44,594 nucleotides of DNA from a bacterium. Its GTDB lineage: Bacteria; Bacteroidota; Bacteroidia; Bacteroidales; Muribaculaceae. Below the pieces are notes generated by a model. It was not told where the DNA came from, made no database searches, and saw only the letters and a list, made by a program, of their open reading frames with translations. The stretch covers positions 1 through 44,594 of the forward strand of contig SFTJ01000044.1 in the NCBI GenBank assembly GCA_004563195.1. Direction: 5' to 3'. The translations under genes and the position numbers were made by a program. This document shows positions 1 to 7,782 of this stretch, in pieces. The number at the start of each line of letters is the position of its first letter. The first letter of the stretch is position 1.

Positions 1-72
1 ACGTTGATAGGCTGCAGGTGTAATCATGGCGACATGTTCAGCCGAGCAGTACTAATTACCCGAACGCTTTCC
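1..72 (+). rRNA. 23S rRNA, 3' end only
   Basis: The stretch with GACATGTTCAGCCGAGCAGT followed by ACTAATTACCCGAACGC is the conserved 3' terminal region of Bacteroidota 23S rRNA, recognised from the family consensus. The gene runs in from outside the window, and its mature 3' end is placed roughly where the acceptor-type helix should close, so the boundary is approximate. It is followed by a spacer and a 5S fragment, the normal order for an rrn operon. Confidence 0.85.
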
Positions 73-304
73 TAAGGACGCAAGTCCGAAAAGAAAAAAA
101 GAAAAGGGGGAAAAGTCAAAAAAGACAAGCCTACCCCCGCGCCGGAGCCCCTCGAAAGAGTCGGCGCCACTCGAAAAAAGGCAATGAAAGTAAAAGTTAT
201 CGAGAAACAGTCATTCGCAGCTTGTCCGTCGATGCATCTCCGAAAATACACGGCCCCCCGAGCTGCAAAGCGCAGTGAAGACGATGGGGAGCGGCCGCAA
301 ACGC
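73..304. other. 23S-5S internal transcribed spacer
   Basis: This is a spacer of about 230 bp between the 23S end and the 5S fragment. It has a purine-rich A/G stretch (about 89-118) and a C-rich stretch that pairs partly with itself. I see no tRNA or reading frame in it. Confidence 0.5.
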
Positions 305-360
305 ATTAAGGTGGTAATAGCGTGAGGGATCCACCTCTTCCCATTCCGAACAGAGAAGTT
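305..360 (+). rRNA. 5S rRNA, 5' half only (truncated or chimeric)
   Basis: The 5' half matches the Bacteroidales 5S consensus well: AAGGTGGTAATAGCG, then GGGATCCACCTCTTCCCATT and CCGAACAGAGAAGTT. After about position 360 the expected helix II partner (an AAGCCCTCACGC-type strand) and the GATGGTACTGC loop E/helix IV block are absent. The following bases (GAGGCGAGAAAATGATGC) do not pair with GCGTGAGGG. The molecule as written could not fold as a 5S rRNA. It could be a true pseudogene, recombination between rrn copies, or an assembly join. Confidence 0.65.
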
Positions 361-421
361 GAGGCGAGAAAATGATGCAAGTGGTAGAATATTAGATAAT
401 TAAAGCTGATAGTTAAGACGA

Positions 422-1351
422 ATGTTTACAATAATATTGATGATGCTCGGCGGCATAGCATTAGGTTATATTTGTCGCAATCGGGCTATGGGATGGGTGA
501 AACATCTCATAACCGGCCTTATATGGCTGCTATTGCTCGTGCTTGGACTCGAGGTGGGCTCCAACGCCCGCGTTATGGATAGCCTGCTCACGCTTGGCGG
601 CGAATCGTTGCTGCTTGCTGTGGGTGCCACTTTGGGCAGTGTATTGTTGGCAAAAGCACTTTGGCAGTGGGTGAACCGCGTGGAGAAGCGAAAGAACGAT
701 GATGCCACTGAGAATGTGGAAATAGATGCTTCGGGCACCTTGTCGGCATTGAAAGGAAGTGCCGTGATAGTGGCGTTTTTCGTGTTGGGAGTGATTCTGA
801 GCCGTTTTGGATTGGTGACAATGCACCCCGATGAGAATAATATAGGATATTTGGCATTGGCATCGCTGATGACAGCCGTAGGACTCAGCATAGGCAGCGA
901 CCCAAACACCATGAAGCGATTTGCCACTATCAATCGTAGACTTGCACTGTTGCCGCTGCTCACCATTGCAGGCACATTGGCAGGTACGGCTATAGTTAGC
1001 CTCGTATTGCCCCATCGCACGCTCAGCGACTGCATGGCTGTGGGCTCGGGAATGGCTTATTACTCGCTATCGAGCATTTTCATTACCGAATATCGTGGAG
1101 CAGAATTGGGCACCGTGGCGTTGCTATCTAATATAGCGCGCGAAATAATAGCGCTACTGATGGCGCCGCTGCTCGTGAGGTGGTTTGGACGGTTGGCAGC
1201 CATTGCGGCAGGCGGAGCCACCACTATGGACACCACATTGCCCGTAATAACTCGCGTATCGGGCAAAGAAATGGTGGTGGTTTCGATATTCCATGGGTTT
1301 ATTACCGACTTCAGTGTGCCCTTTTTGGTTACTTTCTGGTGCTCGCTGTGA
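422..1351 (+). CDS. lysO: LysO-family lysine exporter (DUF340)
   Basis: This 309-residue integral membrane protein has about eight hydrophobic segments and a charged loop near residues 85-100. The length and pattern fit the LysO/YbjE (Lys_export, DUF340) family, which in E. coli exports L-lysine. The N-terminal glycine-rich helix, a G-S-D-P segment at about 157-160 and the C-terminal block around residues 260-300 (PVITRVSGKEM, then FHGFITDFSVPF) resemble that family. It stands alone after the rRNA operon and points toward the GH92 gene. No Shine-Dalgarno is visible. The substrate assignment is by family only. Confidence 0.8.
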   Translation: MFTIILMMLGGIALGYICRNRAMGWVKHLITGLIWLLLLVLGLEVGSNARVMDSLLTLGGESLLLAVGATLGSVLLAKALWQWVNRVEKRKNDDATENVEIDASGTLSALKGSAVIVAFFVLGVILSRFGLVTMHPDENNIGYLALASLMTAVGLSIGSDPNTMKRFATINRRLALLPLLTIAGTLAGTAIVSLVLPHRTLSDCMAVGSGMAYYSLSSIFITEYRGAELGTVALLSNIAREIIALLMAPLLVRWFGRLAAIAAGGATTMDTTLPVITRVSGKEMVVVSIFHGFITDFSVPFLVTFWCSL

Positions 1352-1382
1352 TGCATAGCGAGATGATTTGCCGAGAAAACCA

Positions 1383-1413
1383 TTGTCGGATTGCGTAGAT
1401 TTCGCTATTTTTG
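1383..1413 (+). promoter_or_regulatory. Bacteroidota promoter for the GH92 gene
   Basis: A -33 TTG (1383-1385) lies 20 bp before a perfect -7 TATTTTTG (1406-1413). The predicted transcription start, at about 1417, falls one base before the ATG at 1418, so the mRNA would be essentially leaderless unless a downstream ATG is used. Confidence 0.55.
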
Positions 1414-1417
1414 TGAT

Positions 1418-3883
1418 ATGAAACACAAAATAGGGCTACCACATATTGCGAAGATGATGTTTACGGCACTGATGGCACTGCTAATCGGTGAGATGACGGC
1501 GCGCGACAACGCCCGATGGGTGAATGCTATGATAGGCACCGACCTGAGCGATGCGCCCACCATGTGGGGCAACTATGGCGGCACCTATCCCGGCGCAGTG
1601 GCGCCATGGGGAATGATGCAAATCAGTCCCGAGACCTCCACTCGACCCGATGAACGCGGTTATTACTATCGCGACAGCAAGATACTTTATTTCAGTCTAT
1701 ACGACCATAAGAGCGGCTATCCCAATGGTTCGGCTGGCACAATGAAGATAGCATTAGTGCGCGGCACATTAGACTCGATACCGCAAGGCTACGAAGGGCG
1801 AGCATTTAATCATAACAACGAAGTAGCGCGCCCCGGCTACTACTCCGTGCAGATGGACGACGGCGATATGGTAGAAGCCACGGCAGCGCCCCATTCCGGA
1901 ATGTTGCGTTACAGCACCTCGAGCGCAGCCACTACGGTGGTGATAATAGACCGCGGACTGGCTGTGGAAGACCGATGTACAGTCATTGCTCCACGCTACC
2001 ACAGCGTGATGCGTTTTTCGCAAAAATTCAATGGTTTTTGCCACTGCGGTGACACCCTTTTTCTGCATTTCGGCACTTGTGAACCATTGCTCATCGAAGC
2101 CATGTGCTCAGCCACCAATCGCGCCGGCAGCGAGAAGAACGGCGCAAAAGAATTGCAAGGCGGCGACTTCGATGCCGTGAGTCGCGCCACCTATCAACTA
2201 TGGAACGACGAACTGGCATGCGTGGATGTGGAAACGGCAGATGCCGACCATAAGACCATGTTCTACACCGCGCTCTATCACGCCATGCTCATGCCCCGCA
2301 ATGTGGCAGATGCAGGCGAGGAACCACGCTACGCGGGTTTTTCGGCTTGGGATACCTTTCGAACCCTCCATCCACTGCTGGCATTGCTCAAACCAAGCCG
2401 CCAAACAGCCATGACCCGAAGCCTCTATGACGAATACGAACAACGAGGCATGCTGCATCAAGGTCCGATGACCGGATATCATGTGCTCGCAATACTACTC
2501 GATTCCTACGAAAAGCAAGCAACCGACCTCACCATCGAAGAGATATATGCCGCAGCAGAGACATCGTATGAGCGATATCTCAAGCGCAACGGGTTGCAGC
2601 CATTCGACACCCAAGGTTATATAGATGCCCGACAAGCCGAATCGGTGAGTCTGACCACCGAACTTGCTTATAATCATTGGCTGATGAGCAGAATAGCACA
2701 AGAATCCCACCATGCCGACCAAGCCGCGCGATGGCTTGCCGGAGCGCATAATTACCGCAATCTGTGGGATGCAAGCACCGAGTTTCTGCTTCCGCGCCTT
2801 GGCGATGAAGTGCTGCGCAACAGCGGCGAATTCGGTTATCAAGAGAGCACCAAGTGGACTGCAAGCTATTTTGTGCCCCACGATGTGCAAGATTTGATAA
2901 ACCTACACGGTGGGCGAGAGCACTTTGCCGACCGATTGCATCGAGCATTTGTCGAGGGCGAAATAGTGTTCGACAACGAGCCCGTACTACACTATCCCAC
3001 GCTGTTTGTGAGCGCCGACCGCCCCGATTTGGCACTGGAGCACACCCGCAAAGTGATGAATAGCAGCTACGGCAACACCCCCGGCGGCATACCCGGAAAC
3101 GATGACCTTGGGTCGATGTCGAGTTGGTGGGCACTGGCATCGCTCGGACTAATGCCCGCGTGCCCCGGAACCGGCGAATATGTGCTTCTGCCCACGATTT
3201 TCGACCGCGCAACGCTTCATCTCGAGTCGGGCAAGACACTCATCATAGAAAGAAAAGGCTCGGAGAAACCGCAACAAACACCCTGCGTGAGCGTCGACGG
3301 TAAAGTATGGCTGGGTTGGTGTCTCAGTCACGCCGAACTGCTTGAAGCAGGCGAGATATGCTACGATTGGACCCACCAGGCAGTGCCCATAACTCGCCGC
3401 CCCTATTCGTTGACCCGCGAAGAGCCCGAAATAACTGTAAAAGTAGCGAAAGTCAAGACCAAAAGCGTGCTTCCCGACAGCCCGATAGCCATAGCCTACA
3501 CCGCCACCAACCACAGCCACACCGTAGGCGCAAAACGAGTGGAAGTTACCGAAGGCGATAAGATTTTGGCACAACGGCTCACCACGGTTCCGGCTCAAAG
3601 CACCGTGGTCGACACCATAAGTTTCGCCCTATATGCCCACGGCAAACACATCGTGCAAGTAGCTGGCAAGAGCATAGCGATAGATGTGAAAGAAGTGGAA
3701 AACAGCCATCCGATGCGCTGCGAGCGGCTTCAAGTGCCCGCATTGATTAAGCAAGGCGCTAAAAATGAGATAGAGATGACGCTGAAAAACGCCGGCTGCA
3801 AGAAATATGAAGGCAAAGAACCCGTTATGCTCAACGGAAAAGCGATAATGCACATCAGCAGCCACCATAGGTGTGCTCGGTAA
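1418..3883 (+). CDS. GH92 family glycosidase (alpha-mannosidase type), catalytic part; frame broken at the 3' end
   Basis: An N-terminal signal-like segment (residues 1-28, positive then hydrophobic) is followed by a GH92 fold. Family landmarks are visible: WVNAMIGTDLS near the N-terminus, YDHKSGYPNGSAG, SAWDTFRT, the N-E-P general-acid motif (E at about residue 521) and GNDDLGSMSSWW (Asp pair at about 563-564) that carries the general base and calcium ligands. GH92 enzymes are exported exo-acting alpha-mannosidases of N-glycan and mannan use. I chose the ATG at 1418; an upstream TTG at 1391 would overlap the promoter. The frame ends in an unrelated tail (HHRCAR), while a LamG-like domain continues in another frame immediately after, so a frameshift near 3860 is very likely. 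An intact protein would be about 1035 residues. Confidence 0.85.
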   Translation: MKHKIGLPHIAKMMFTALMALLIGEMTARDNARWVNAMIGTDLSDAPTMWGNYGGTYPGAVAPWGMMQISPETSTRPDERGYYYRDSKILYFSLYDHKSGYPNGSAGTMKIALVRGTLDSIPQGYEGRAFNHNNEVARPGYYSVQMDDGDMVEATAAPHSGMLRYSTSSAATTVVIIDRGLAVEDRCTVIAPRYHSVMRFSQKFNGFCHCGDTLFLHFGTCEPLLIEAMCSATNRAGSEKNGAKELQGGDFDAVSRATYQLWNDELACVDVETADADHKTMFYTALYHAMLMPRNVADAGEEPRYAGFSAWDTFRTLHPLLALLKPSRQTAMTRSLYDEYEQRGMLHQGPMTGYHVLAILLDSYEKQATDLTIEEIYAAAETSYERYLKRNGLQPFDTQGYIDARQAESVSLTTELAYNHWLMSRIAQESHHADQAARWLAGAHNYRNLWDASTEFLLPRLGDEVLRNSGEFGYQESTKWTASYFVPHDVQDLINLHGGREHFADRLHRAFVEGEIVFDNEPVLHYPTLFVSADRPDLALEHTRKVMNSSYGNTPGGIPGNDDLGSMSSWWALASLGLMPACPGTGEYVLLPTIFDRATLHLESGKTLIIERKGSEKPQQTPCVSVDGKVWLGWCLSHAELLEAGEICYDWTHQAVPITRRPYSLTREEPEITVKVAKVKTKSVLPDSPIAIAYTATNHSHTVGAKRVEVTEGDKILAQRLTTVPAQSTVVDTISFALYAHGKHIVQVAGKSIAIDVKEVENSHPMRCERLQVPALIKQGAKNEIEMTLKNAGCKKYEGKEPVMLNGKAIMHISSHHRCAR

Positions 3884-4526
3884 AGAGCAACGTGTGAAAG
3901 TGTATGCCGATGCGCTCGATGCGTGCGTGCTCGATGCCACGTTTAGCGATAAAGGCACAGCCACCGACCGTTCAGGCTTCGAAAATCACGGCGAGAGTCA
4001 CGGCCCTCTGCAGTGGGGCGAGAACTATGTGCAGACCACTCGTGATGCATATATAGAGTTTCCGGCAACGCCAAGCCTGATGCAAAGCACCGGTGCAATA
4101 AGTCTGATGGCATGGATAAAGCCCCTGAAAGTGCCTCGTGGCTATGCCGACTTCTTCAGCAAAGGCGATTACACCGTGATGAAGTTGCAAGGTCGCCAAA
4201 TAGCCTTCTTTGCCGGAGGTTGGGGCAGAGGCACATGCGAAGTGACGCTGCCCGAAGACTGGTTCGGCAAGTGGCATCTTGTGACAGGCGTAGGCACAGG
4301 CGAGCATTTGGCCCTCTACATCGATGGCGAACCCGTGCAACGCATAGCAGTGAGCGGCACCATCAAAGCCACCGAACTGCCTTGGAACCTCGGTCGCAAT
4401 GCCGAGATGCCATTTAGCCGATTTGCCGATATGCAAATAGGTTCGATGCGAATTTTTGGGGCAGAATTGAACGAAAAGCAAGTGAAAAGCGTATACGATA
4501 GAGAGAAATCACAATATCAACACTAA
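3873..4526 (+). CDS. LamG/concanavalin-like C-terminal domain displaced from GH92 by a frameshift
   Basis: These 217 residues form a beta-sandwich carbohydrate-binding type domain. Landmarks are VLDATFSDKGTATDRSGFENHG, then AISLMAWIKP, DWFGKWHLVTGVGTGEHLALYIDGEPV and MQIGSMRIFGAELNEKQVKSVYD, all typical of LamG_3-like modules. It has no start context of its own: reading upstream in its frame continues as SAATIGVLGKEQRVKVYAD with no promoter. It follows the GH92 frame with an 11-bp overlap. I infer it is the C-terminal part of the same protein and would not be translated unless the frame is restored. Confidence 0.75.
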   Translation: MLGKEQRVKVYADALDACVLDATFSDKGTATDRSGFENHGESHGPLQWGENYVQTTRDAYIEFPATPSLMQSTGAISLMAWIKPLKVPRGYADFFSKGDYTVMKLQGRQIAFFAGGWGRGTCEVTLPEDWFGKWHLVTGVGTGEHLALYIDGEPVQRIAVSGTIKATELPWNLGRNAEMPFSRFADMQIGSMRIFGAELNEKQVKSVYDREKSQYQH

Positions 4527-4546
4527 TCATTAAAAACAACAACGAA

Positions 4547-4723
4547 ATGGAAACAAAAGAACAAGTATTGAACGCAATGCGCGAAGCAGGTAAGCCCGTA
4601 TCGGCAGGCGAAGTTGCAAAGATTACAGGCATCGACCGCAAGGAAGTGGACAAGGCATTTGCTGCCTTGAAGAAGGAAGAAGCCATCGTATCGCCCGTGC
4701 GCTGCAAGTGGCAACCTGCATAA
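4547..4723 (+). CDS. Small winged-helix-like protein (58 aa)
   Basis: This is a complete 58-residue frame, METKEQVLNAMREAGKPVSA at the start and CKWQPA at the end. It has a clear helix-turn-helix arrangement: an N-terminal helix, GKPVSAGEVAKITGID as helix-turn, then RKEVDKAFAALKKEEAIVSP as recognition helix plus wing. That pattern matches MarR/ArsR-like mini winged helices found as stand-alone proteins in Bacteroidota. It lies 20 bp after the LamG-domain frame, preceded by an A-rich leader, and is followed at once by a strong terminator, so it is either the last gene of the GH92 transcript or its own unit. DNA binding is inferred from the fold only. Confidence 0.75.
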   Translation: METKEQVLNAMREAGKPVSAGEVAKITGIDRKEVDKAFAALKKEEAIVSPVRCKWQPA

Positions 4724-4747
4724 GGCATAAGCCCGAGGCAAAAACAA

Positions 4748-4788
4748 AATGCGGCATCGCGAAAAATTATAAATCGTGATGCCGCATT
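4748..4788. terminator. Strong hairpin terminator, probably bidirectional
   Basis: The arms AATGCGGCATCGCGA and TCGTGATGCCGCATT are nearly perfectly complementary across a short A/T loop, followed by TAGTTGTTTTTCTG on the plus strand and by T-rich sequence on the minus strand. It sits between convergent genes (the small winged-helix gene and the dehydrogenase), where a shared terminator is expected. Confidence 0.85.
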
Positions 4789-4825
4789 AGTTGTTTTTCT
4801 GTTGCTTATCTGAATAAACTATAGC

Positions 4826-6055
4826 TTATAGTTCGAGGTCGCAATTGAAAATTTCGTGCCAGGGGAGGCCTTGCTTGTTGAGCACATCGAGGAATGGATC
4901 GGGGTCGAATTCTTCCACATTGTGAACGCCCGGTTTGTTCCAGATGCCCTTGAGGAACATCATAGCACCTGTCATAGCAGGCACACCGGTGGTGTAGCTC
5001 ACGCCCTGCATACCGGTTTCTTTGTAAGCAGCCTCGTGCGAGCAGTTGTTGTAGATATAGTAGGTAAGTTCCTTGCCATCGTTACCGATACCGCGAATGC
5101 GGCAGCCGATGCTTGTTTGGCCGTCGTAGTTCGAGCCGAGGTCTTGCGGGTTGGGCAACACAGCTTTGAGGAATTGCAGCGGCACAATCTTCACCTTCAC
5201 AGTCTTATCAGGATTGTCGGCAAGCGGAGCCGAGTATTCGATTTCGTCTATGCGGCTCATGCCAAGATTTTGGATACAATCGAGATAAGTGAGATATTGC
5301 TGACCGAAAGTCATCCAGAAACGAGCGCGCTTGATGGTAGGATAGTTGAGCACCAAGCTTTCGATTTCCTCGTGGTGAAGCAAGTAGCTTTCGCGAGGAC
5401 CTATTTCGGGATAGGTGAGTGGTTGGTGAATTTCGAGCGGTTCGGTTTCCACCCACTTGCCGTTTTCCCAATACAATCCCTTTTGAGTAATCTCACGGAT
5501 ATTTATTTCGGGGTTGAAGTTAGTGGCGAACGCCTTGTGGTGGTTACCCGCGTTGCAGTCGACGATATCGAGATATTGAATTTCCTTGAAGTGATGCTTT
5601 GCGGCATAAGCAGTGTATACACTTGTCACACCCGGGTCGAAACCGCAGCCGAGGATAGCAGTAAGGCCGGCTTTTTCGAAACGTTCGCGATAAGCCCATT
5701 GCCAGCTATATTCGAAGTGCGCCTCGTCGCGAGGTTCGTAGTTAGCAGTGTCGAGATAGTTGACGCCACATTCCAGACAAGCGTCCATGATAGTCAAGTC
5801 CTGATAAGGCAACGCCACGTTAATAACGATGTCGGGACGATGCTTTTTGAAGAGTTCAACCAATTGCGGCACGCTATCGGCGTCGACAGCGTCGGTGGTG
5901 ATGTTAGGAGCGCCAATAGCCTTAGCCACGGCGTCGCATTTGCTTTTGGTGCGAGAAGCGATGACGATTTGTTCAAACACGTCGGGATTTTGGGCACACT
6001 TGTGAGCCACAACGGTTCCTACACCTCCACAACCGATAATCAATACTTTACCCAT
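4826..6055 (-). CDS. Saccharopine dehydrogenase family: carboxynorspermidine dehydrogenase
   Basis: The 409-residue protein starts MGKVLIIGCGGVGTVVAHKC, an N-terminal Rossmann NAD(P)-binding motif, and has the saccharopine dehydrogenase C-terminal layout (GCGFDPGVTSVYTAYAAKHHF; IGPRESYLLHHEEIESL; GVSYTTGVPAMTGAMMFL). The length fits carboxynorspermidine/carboxyspermidine dehydrogenase, which condenses aspartate semialdehyde with a diamine in the alternative polyamine route of Bacteroidota. The frame remains open upstream to 6130, but the ATG at 6055 is preferred because it starts exactly at the Rossmann strand. The partner decarboxylase is not in this window. Assignment within the superfamily is by overall resemblance. 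Confidence 0.8.
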   Translation of the reverse strand: MGKVLIIGCGGVGTVVAHKCAQNPDVFEQIVIASRTKSKCDAVAKAIGAPNITTDAVDADSVPQLVELFKKHRPDIVINVALPYQDLTIMDACLECGVNYLDTANYEPRDEAHFEYSWQWAYRERFEKAGLTAILGCGFDPGVTSVYTAYAAKHHFKEIQYLDIVDCNAGNHHKAFATNFNPEINIREITQKGLYWENGKWVETEPLEIHQPLTYPEIGPRESYLLHHEEIESLVLNYPTIKRARFWMTFGQQYLTYLDCIQNLGMSRIDEIEYSAPLADNPDKTVKVKIVPLQFLKAVLPNPQDLGSNYDGQTSIGCRIRGIGNDGKELTYYIYNNCSHEAAYKETGMQGVSYTTGVPAMTGAMMFLKGIWNKPGVHNVEEFDPDPFLDVLNKQGLPWHEIFNCDLEL

Positions 6056-6132
6056 TTTTTTCTTGTAAAAAAGTAATAAATAAAAAAGTGAATAAAAACC
6101 ATTGCTATTGCGCTCGCTTGTGCGCATCATAG

Positions 6133-6140
6133 CAAACTTA
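6133..6140 (-). promoter_or_regulatory. -7 element for the dehydrogenase
   Basis: CAAACTTA on the plus strand reads TAAGTTTG on the minus strand, matching TAnnTTTG. It would give a leader of about 75 nt before the ATG at 6055. A convincing -33 at standard spacing is not seen. Confidence 0.4.
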
Positions 6141-6345
6141 CCACAAATTTAGTGAAAATATTGGCAAAATTGTGCATTATAGGAGGCAAATTATTGCTAT
6201 GTTGCGAATTATTGTTGTGATGCGCCCGGATGATTAGTTGTACGGCAGAGAAAGAAAAGCAAAATTTTATGATTTTGTTACAAAAAGGGCGGCAGAAAAG
6301 TCGAAAAAAATCGGGATAAAATGACGAATTGTGGTGAAATTTACC

Positions 6346-6353
6346 TAACTTTG
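6346..6353 (+). promoter_or_regulatory. -7 element for corA
   Basis: TAACTTTG matches the TAnnTTTG consensus, about 110 bp upstream of the corA ATG. It is divergent from the dehydrogenase promoter about 210 bp away. The upstream -33 is not at ideal spacing. Confidence 0.4.
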
Positions 6354-6463
6354 CCGAGCGCAAGTGAACCCCCTTGTGCGGAATGTGAATTTCGCAAGCT
6401 AATCGAAGAAAAAAGAGGAGCGAACGACAAACGGAAAGTTAAACGACAAACTCAATCTTAGCT

Positions 6464-7390
6464 ATGCTGGCATTTTGGAACATCAATAAGGGCATAAATG
6501 AGATGGAAGAATGGAAGCCATCTTGTTGGGTTCAGGTAACATGCCCCACCGACGAAGACATTAAGTATTTGAACGAGAACTTGCAGTTGCCCGACTATTT
6601 CTTATCGGATATAGCGGATAACGATGAGCGAGCGCGTTATGACTACGATGATGGCTGGCTGATGATTATCTTGCGTATACCACAATTAAAGAAGACCAAT
6701 AGCAGGTCGCCTTACACCACCATCCCGTTGGGTATAGTGATAAAGAAGGATGTGATAATCACCATCTGCCATCAAGAGACAGGCATGATGCAAGACTTTG
6801 TGAATCATCATCGCCGCAAAAACGTTGGCTTCAGCGATGCTGCCGACTTGGTGTTCTGCATCTTCCTTTCGGCTTCGGTGTGGTATTTGAAGTACCTGAA
6901 GCAGGTAAATGCATTGATAGAAAAATTCAAGCGCAATCTCGACAAAGAGATTGATAATAGCGACCTTGTGAGCCTCTCGCGCTTGCAAGACAGTTTGACA
7001 TATTTTGCAACGTCGATTCGTGGCAACGAGACCCTTCTGTCGAAGATTAAGTTCCGTCTGCCGGTCGATGAACTTGATGCCGAGTTGATCGAAGACGTGA
7101 ACATCGAGATGAACCAGGCGCGTGAGACCACAGCCATCTATATCAACATCTTGAATTCCACTATGGACACCTATGCCAATGTTATCAACAACAACATGAA
7201 TAAAGTGATGCGCCGCTTGACGTCGCTAAATATGATAATCATGTTCCCGACATTGGTAGCGAGCCTTTTCGGTATGAACTTGATAAATGGCATGGAGCAG
7301 TGGAAATGGGGCTTTTTTGTGGCGCTTGCCATATCGGCGTTGACCACTATTTGTTCGCTACTGTTCTTTAAGAATCGCAAGTGGCTGTGA
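6464..7390 (+). CDS. corA: CorA-family divalent cation transporter
   Basis: The 308 residues have the CorA layout: a cytosolic alpha/beta N-terminal domain, a long helical stalk (about 140-245, with many charged residues) and two C-terminal transmembrane helices. The signature GMN motif is present in SLFGMNLINGMEQW at about residue 269, at the end of TM1. CorA pentamers conduct Mg2+ (also Co2+/Ni2+) across the inner membrane. The C-terminus is a basic KNRKWL, as expected for the cytosolic ring. An internal ATG (residue 14, MEEWKPSCW) is an alternative start. It is transcribed alone and followed by about 350 bp without genes. Confidence 0.9.
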   Translation: MLAFWNINKGINEMEEWKPSCWVQVTCPTDEDIKYLNENLQLPDYFLSDIADNDERARYDYDDGWLMIILRIPQLKKTNSRSPYTTIPLGIVIKKDVIITICHQETGMMQDFVNHHRRKNVGFSDAADLVFCIFLSASVWYLKYLKQVNALIEKFKRNLDKEIDNSDLVSLSRLQDSLTYFATSIRGNETLLSKIKFRLPVDELDAELIEDVNIEMNQARETTAIYINILNSTMDTYANVINNNMNKVMRRLTSLNMIIMFPTLVASLFGMNLINGMEQWKWGFFVALAISALTTICSLLFFKNRKWL

Positions 7391-7741
7391 TGGCCTGATG
7401 TTGCGATTTTTTTACCACTTTTTGTAATGATTTTTTTGTGGTAATTTTAACCACAGATTTTCACTGATATAGGCACGGATTTTCACAATATTGTGATGAT
7501 TCGTGCTTTGTTCTTGTGTTATTGGGGTTTTATTTTGGGTTAGCGGATTTTTCTGTGGAATCGGTGTGAGATGCTAATGTTATAGTTGTTTTTGCCTTGG
7601 GTGCAACTTTTGGGGTGTTTGGGTGCGTCTAATGGGTGAAAATGGGTGCTTTTGGGCTTGTAATTGGGTTGAAAACCGGTTTTCGGTTCTGTAGGCGCGT
7701 TTTTTCGGAGGAAAAAGGTGGGGTTTTATATTTTAATTCCG
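7391..7741. other. Intergenic region, T-rich, with a CACAGATTTTCAC-type repeat
   Basis: There is no gene here. Positions 7437-7455 form a small palindrome (TGTGGT/ACCACA). Positions 7451-7491 read ACCACAGATTTTCACTGATA followed by a similar CACGGATTTTCACA block. This degenerate short-repeat type is common between genes in Bacteroidota and resembles 42567-42632 in this window. Downstream is T-rich with no recognisable structure. Confidence 0.45.
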
Positions 7742-7749
7742 TATCTTTG
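7742..7749 (+). promoter_or_regulatory. -7 element for the vWA/tubulin/actin operon
   Basis: TATCTTTG matches TAnnTTTG exactly and sits 33 bp before the ATG at 7783, giving a predicted A/T-rich leader of about 30 nt. The -33 region is a T-run without a clear TTG. It is the only good promoter found ahead of the six-gene cluster. Confidence 0.5.
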
Positions 7750-7782
7750 TATGTTTTAGATGATTATAAACAGGATTCAAAT

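Noticed and set aside
4856..6076. 406-codon plus-strand frame opposite the dehydrogenase
   Set aside because: The minus strand encodes a clear saccharopine dehydrogenase family protein with the Rossmann motif, so this is its shadow.
7437..7455. Terminator after corA
   Set aside because: The stem is only 6 bp and is followed by AGATTTTC rather than a T run. It overlaps the CACAGATTT-type repeat.
7636..7782. N-terminal extension of the vWA lipoprotein from 7636
   Set aside because: It crosses the -7 element at 7742-7749 and would bury the lipobox signal. The ATG at 7783 gives a proper lipoprotein start.
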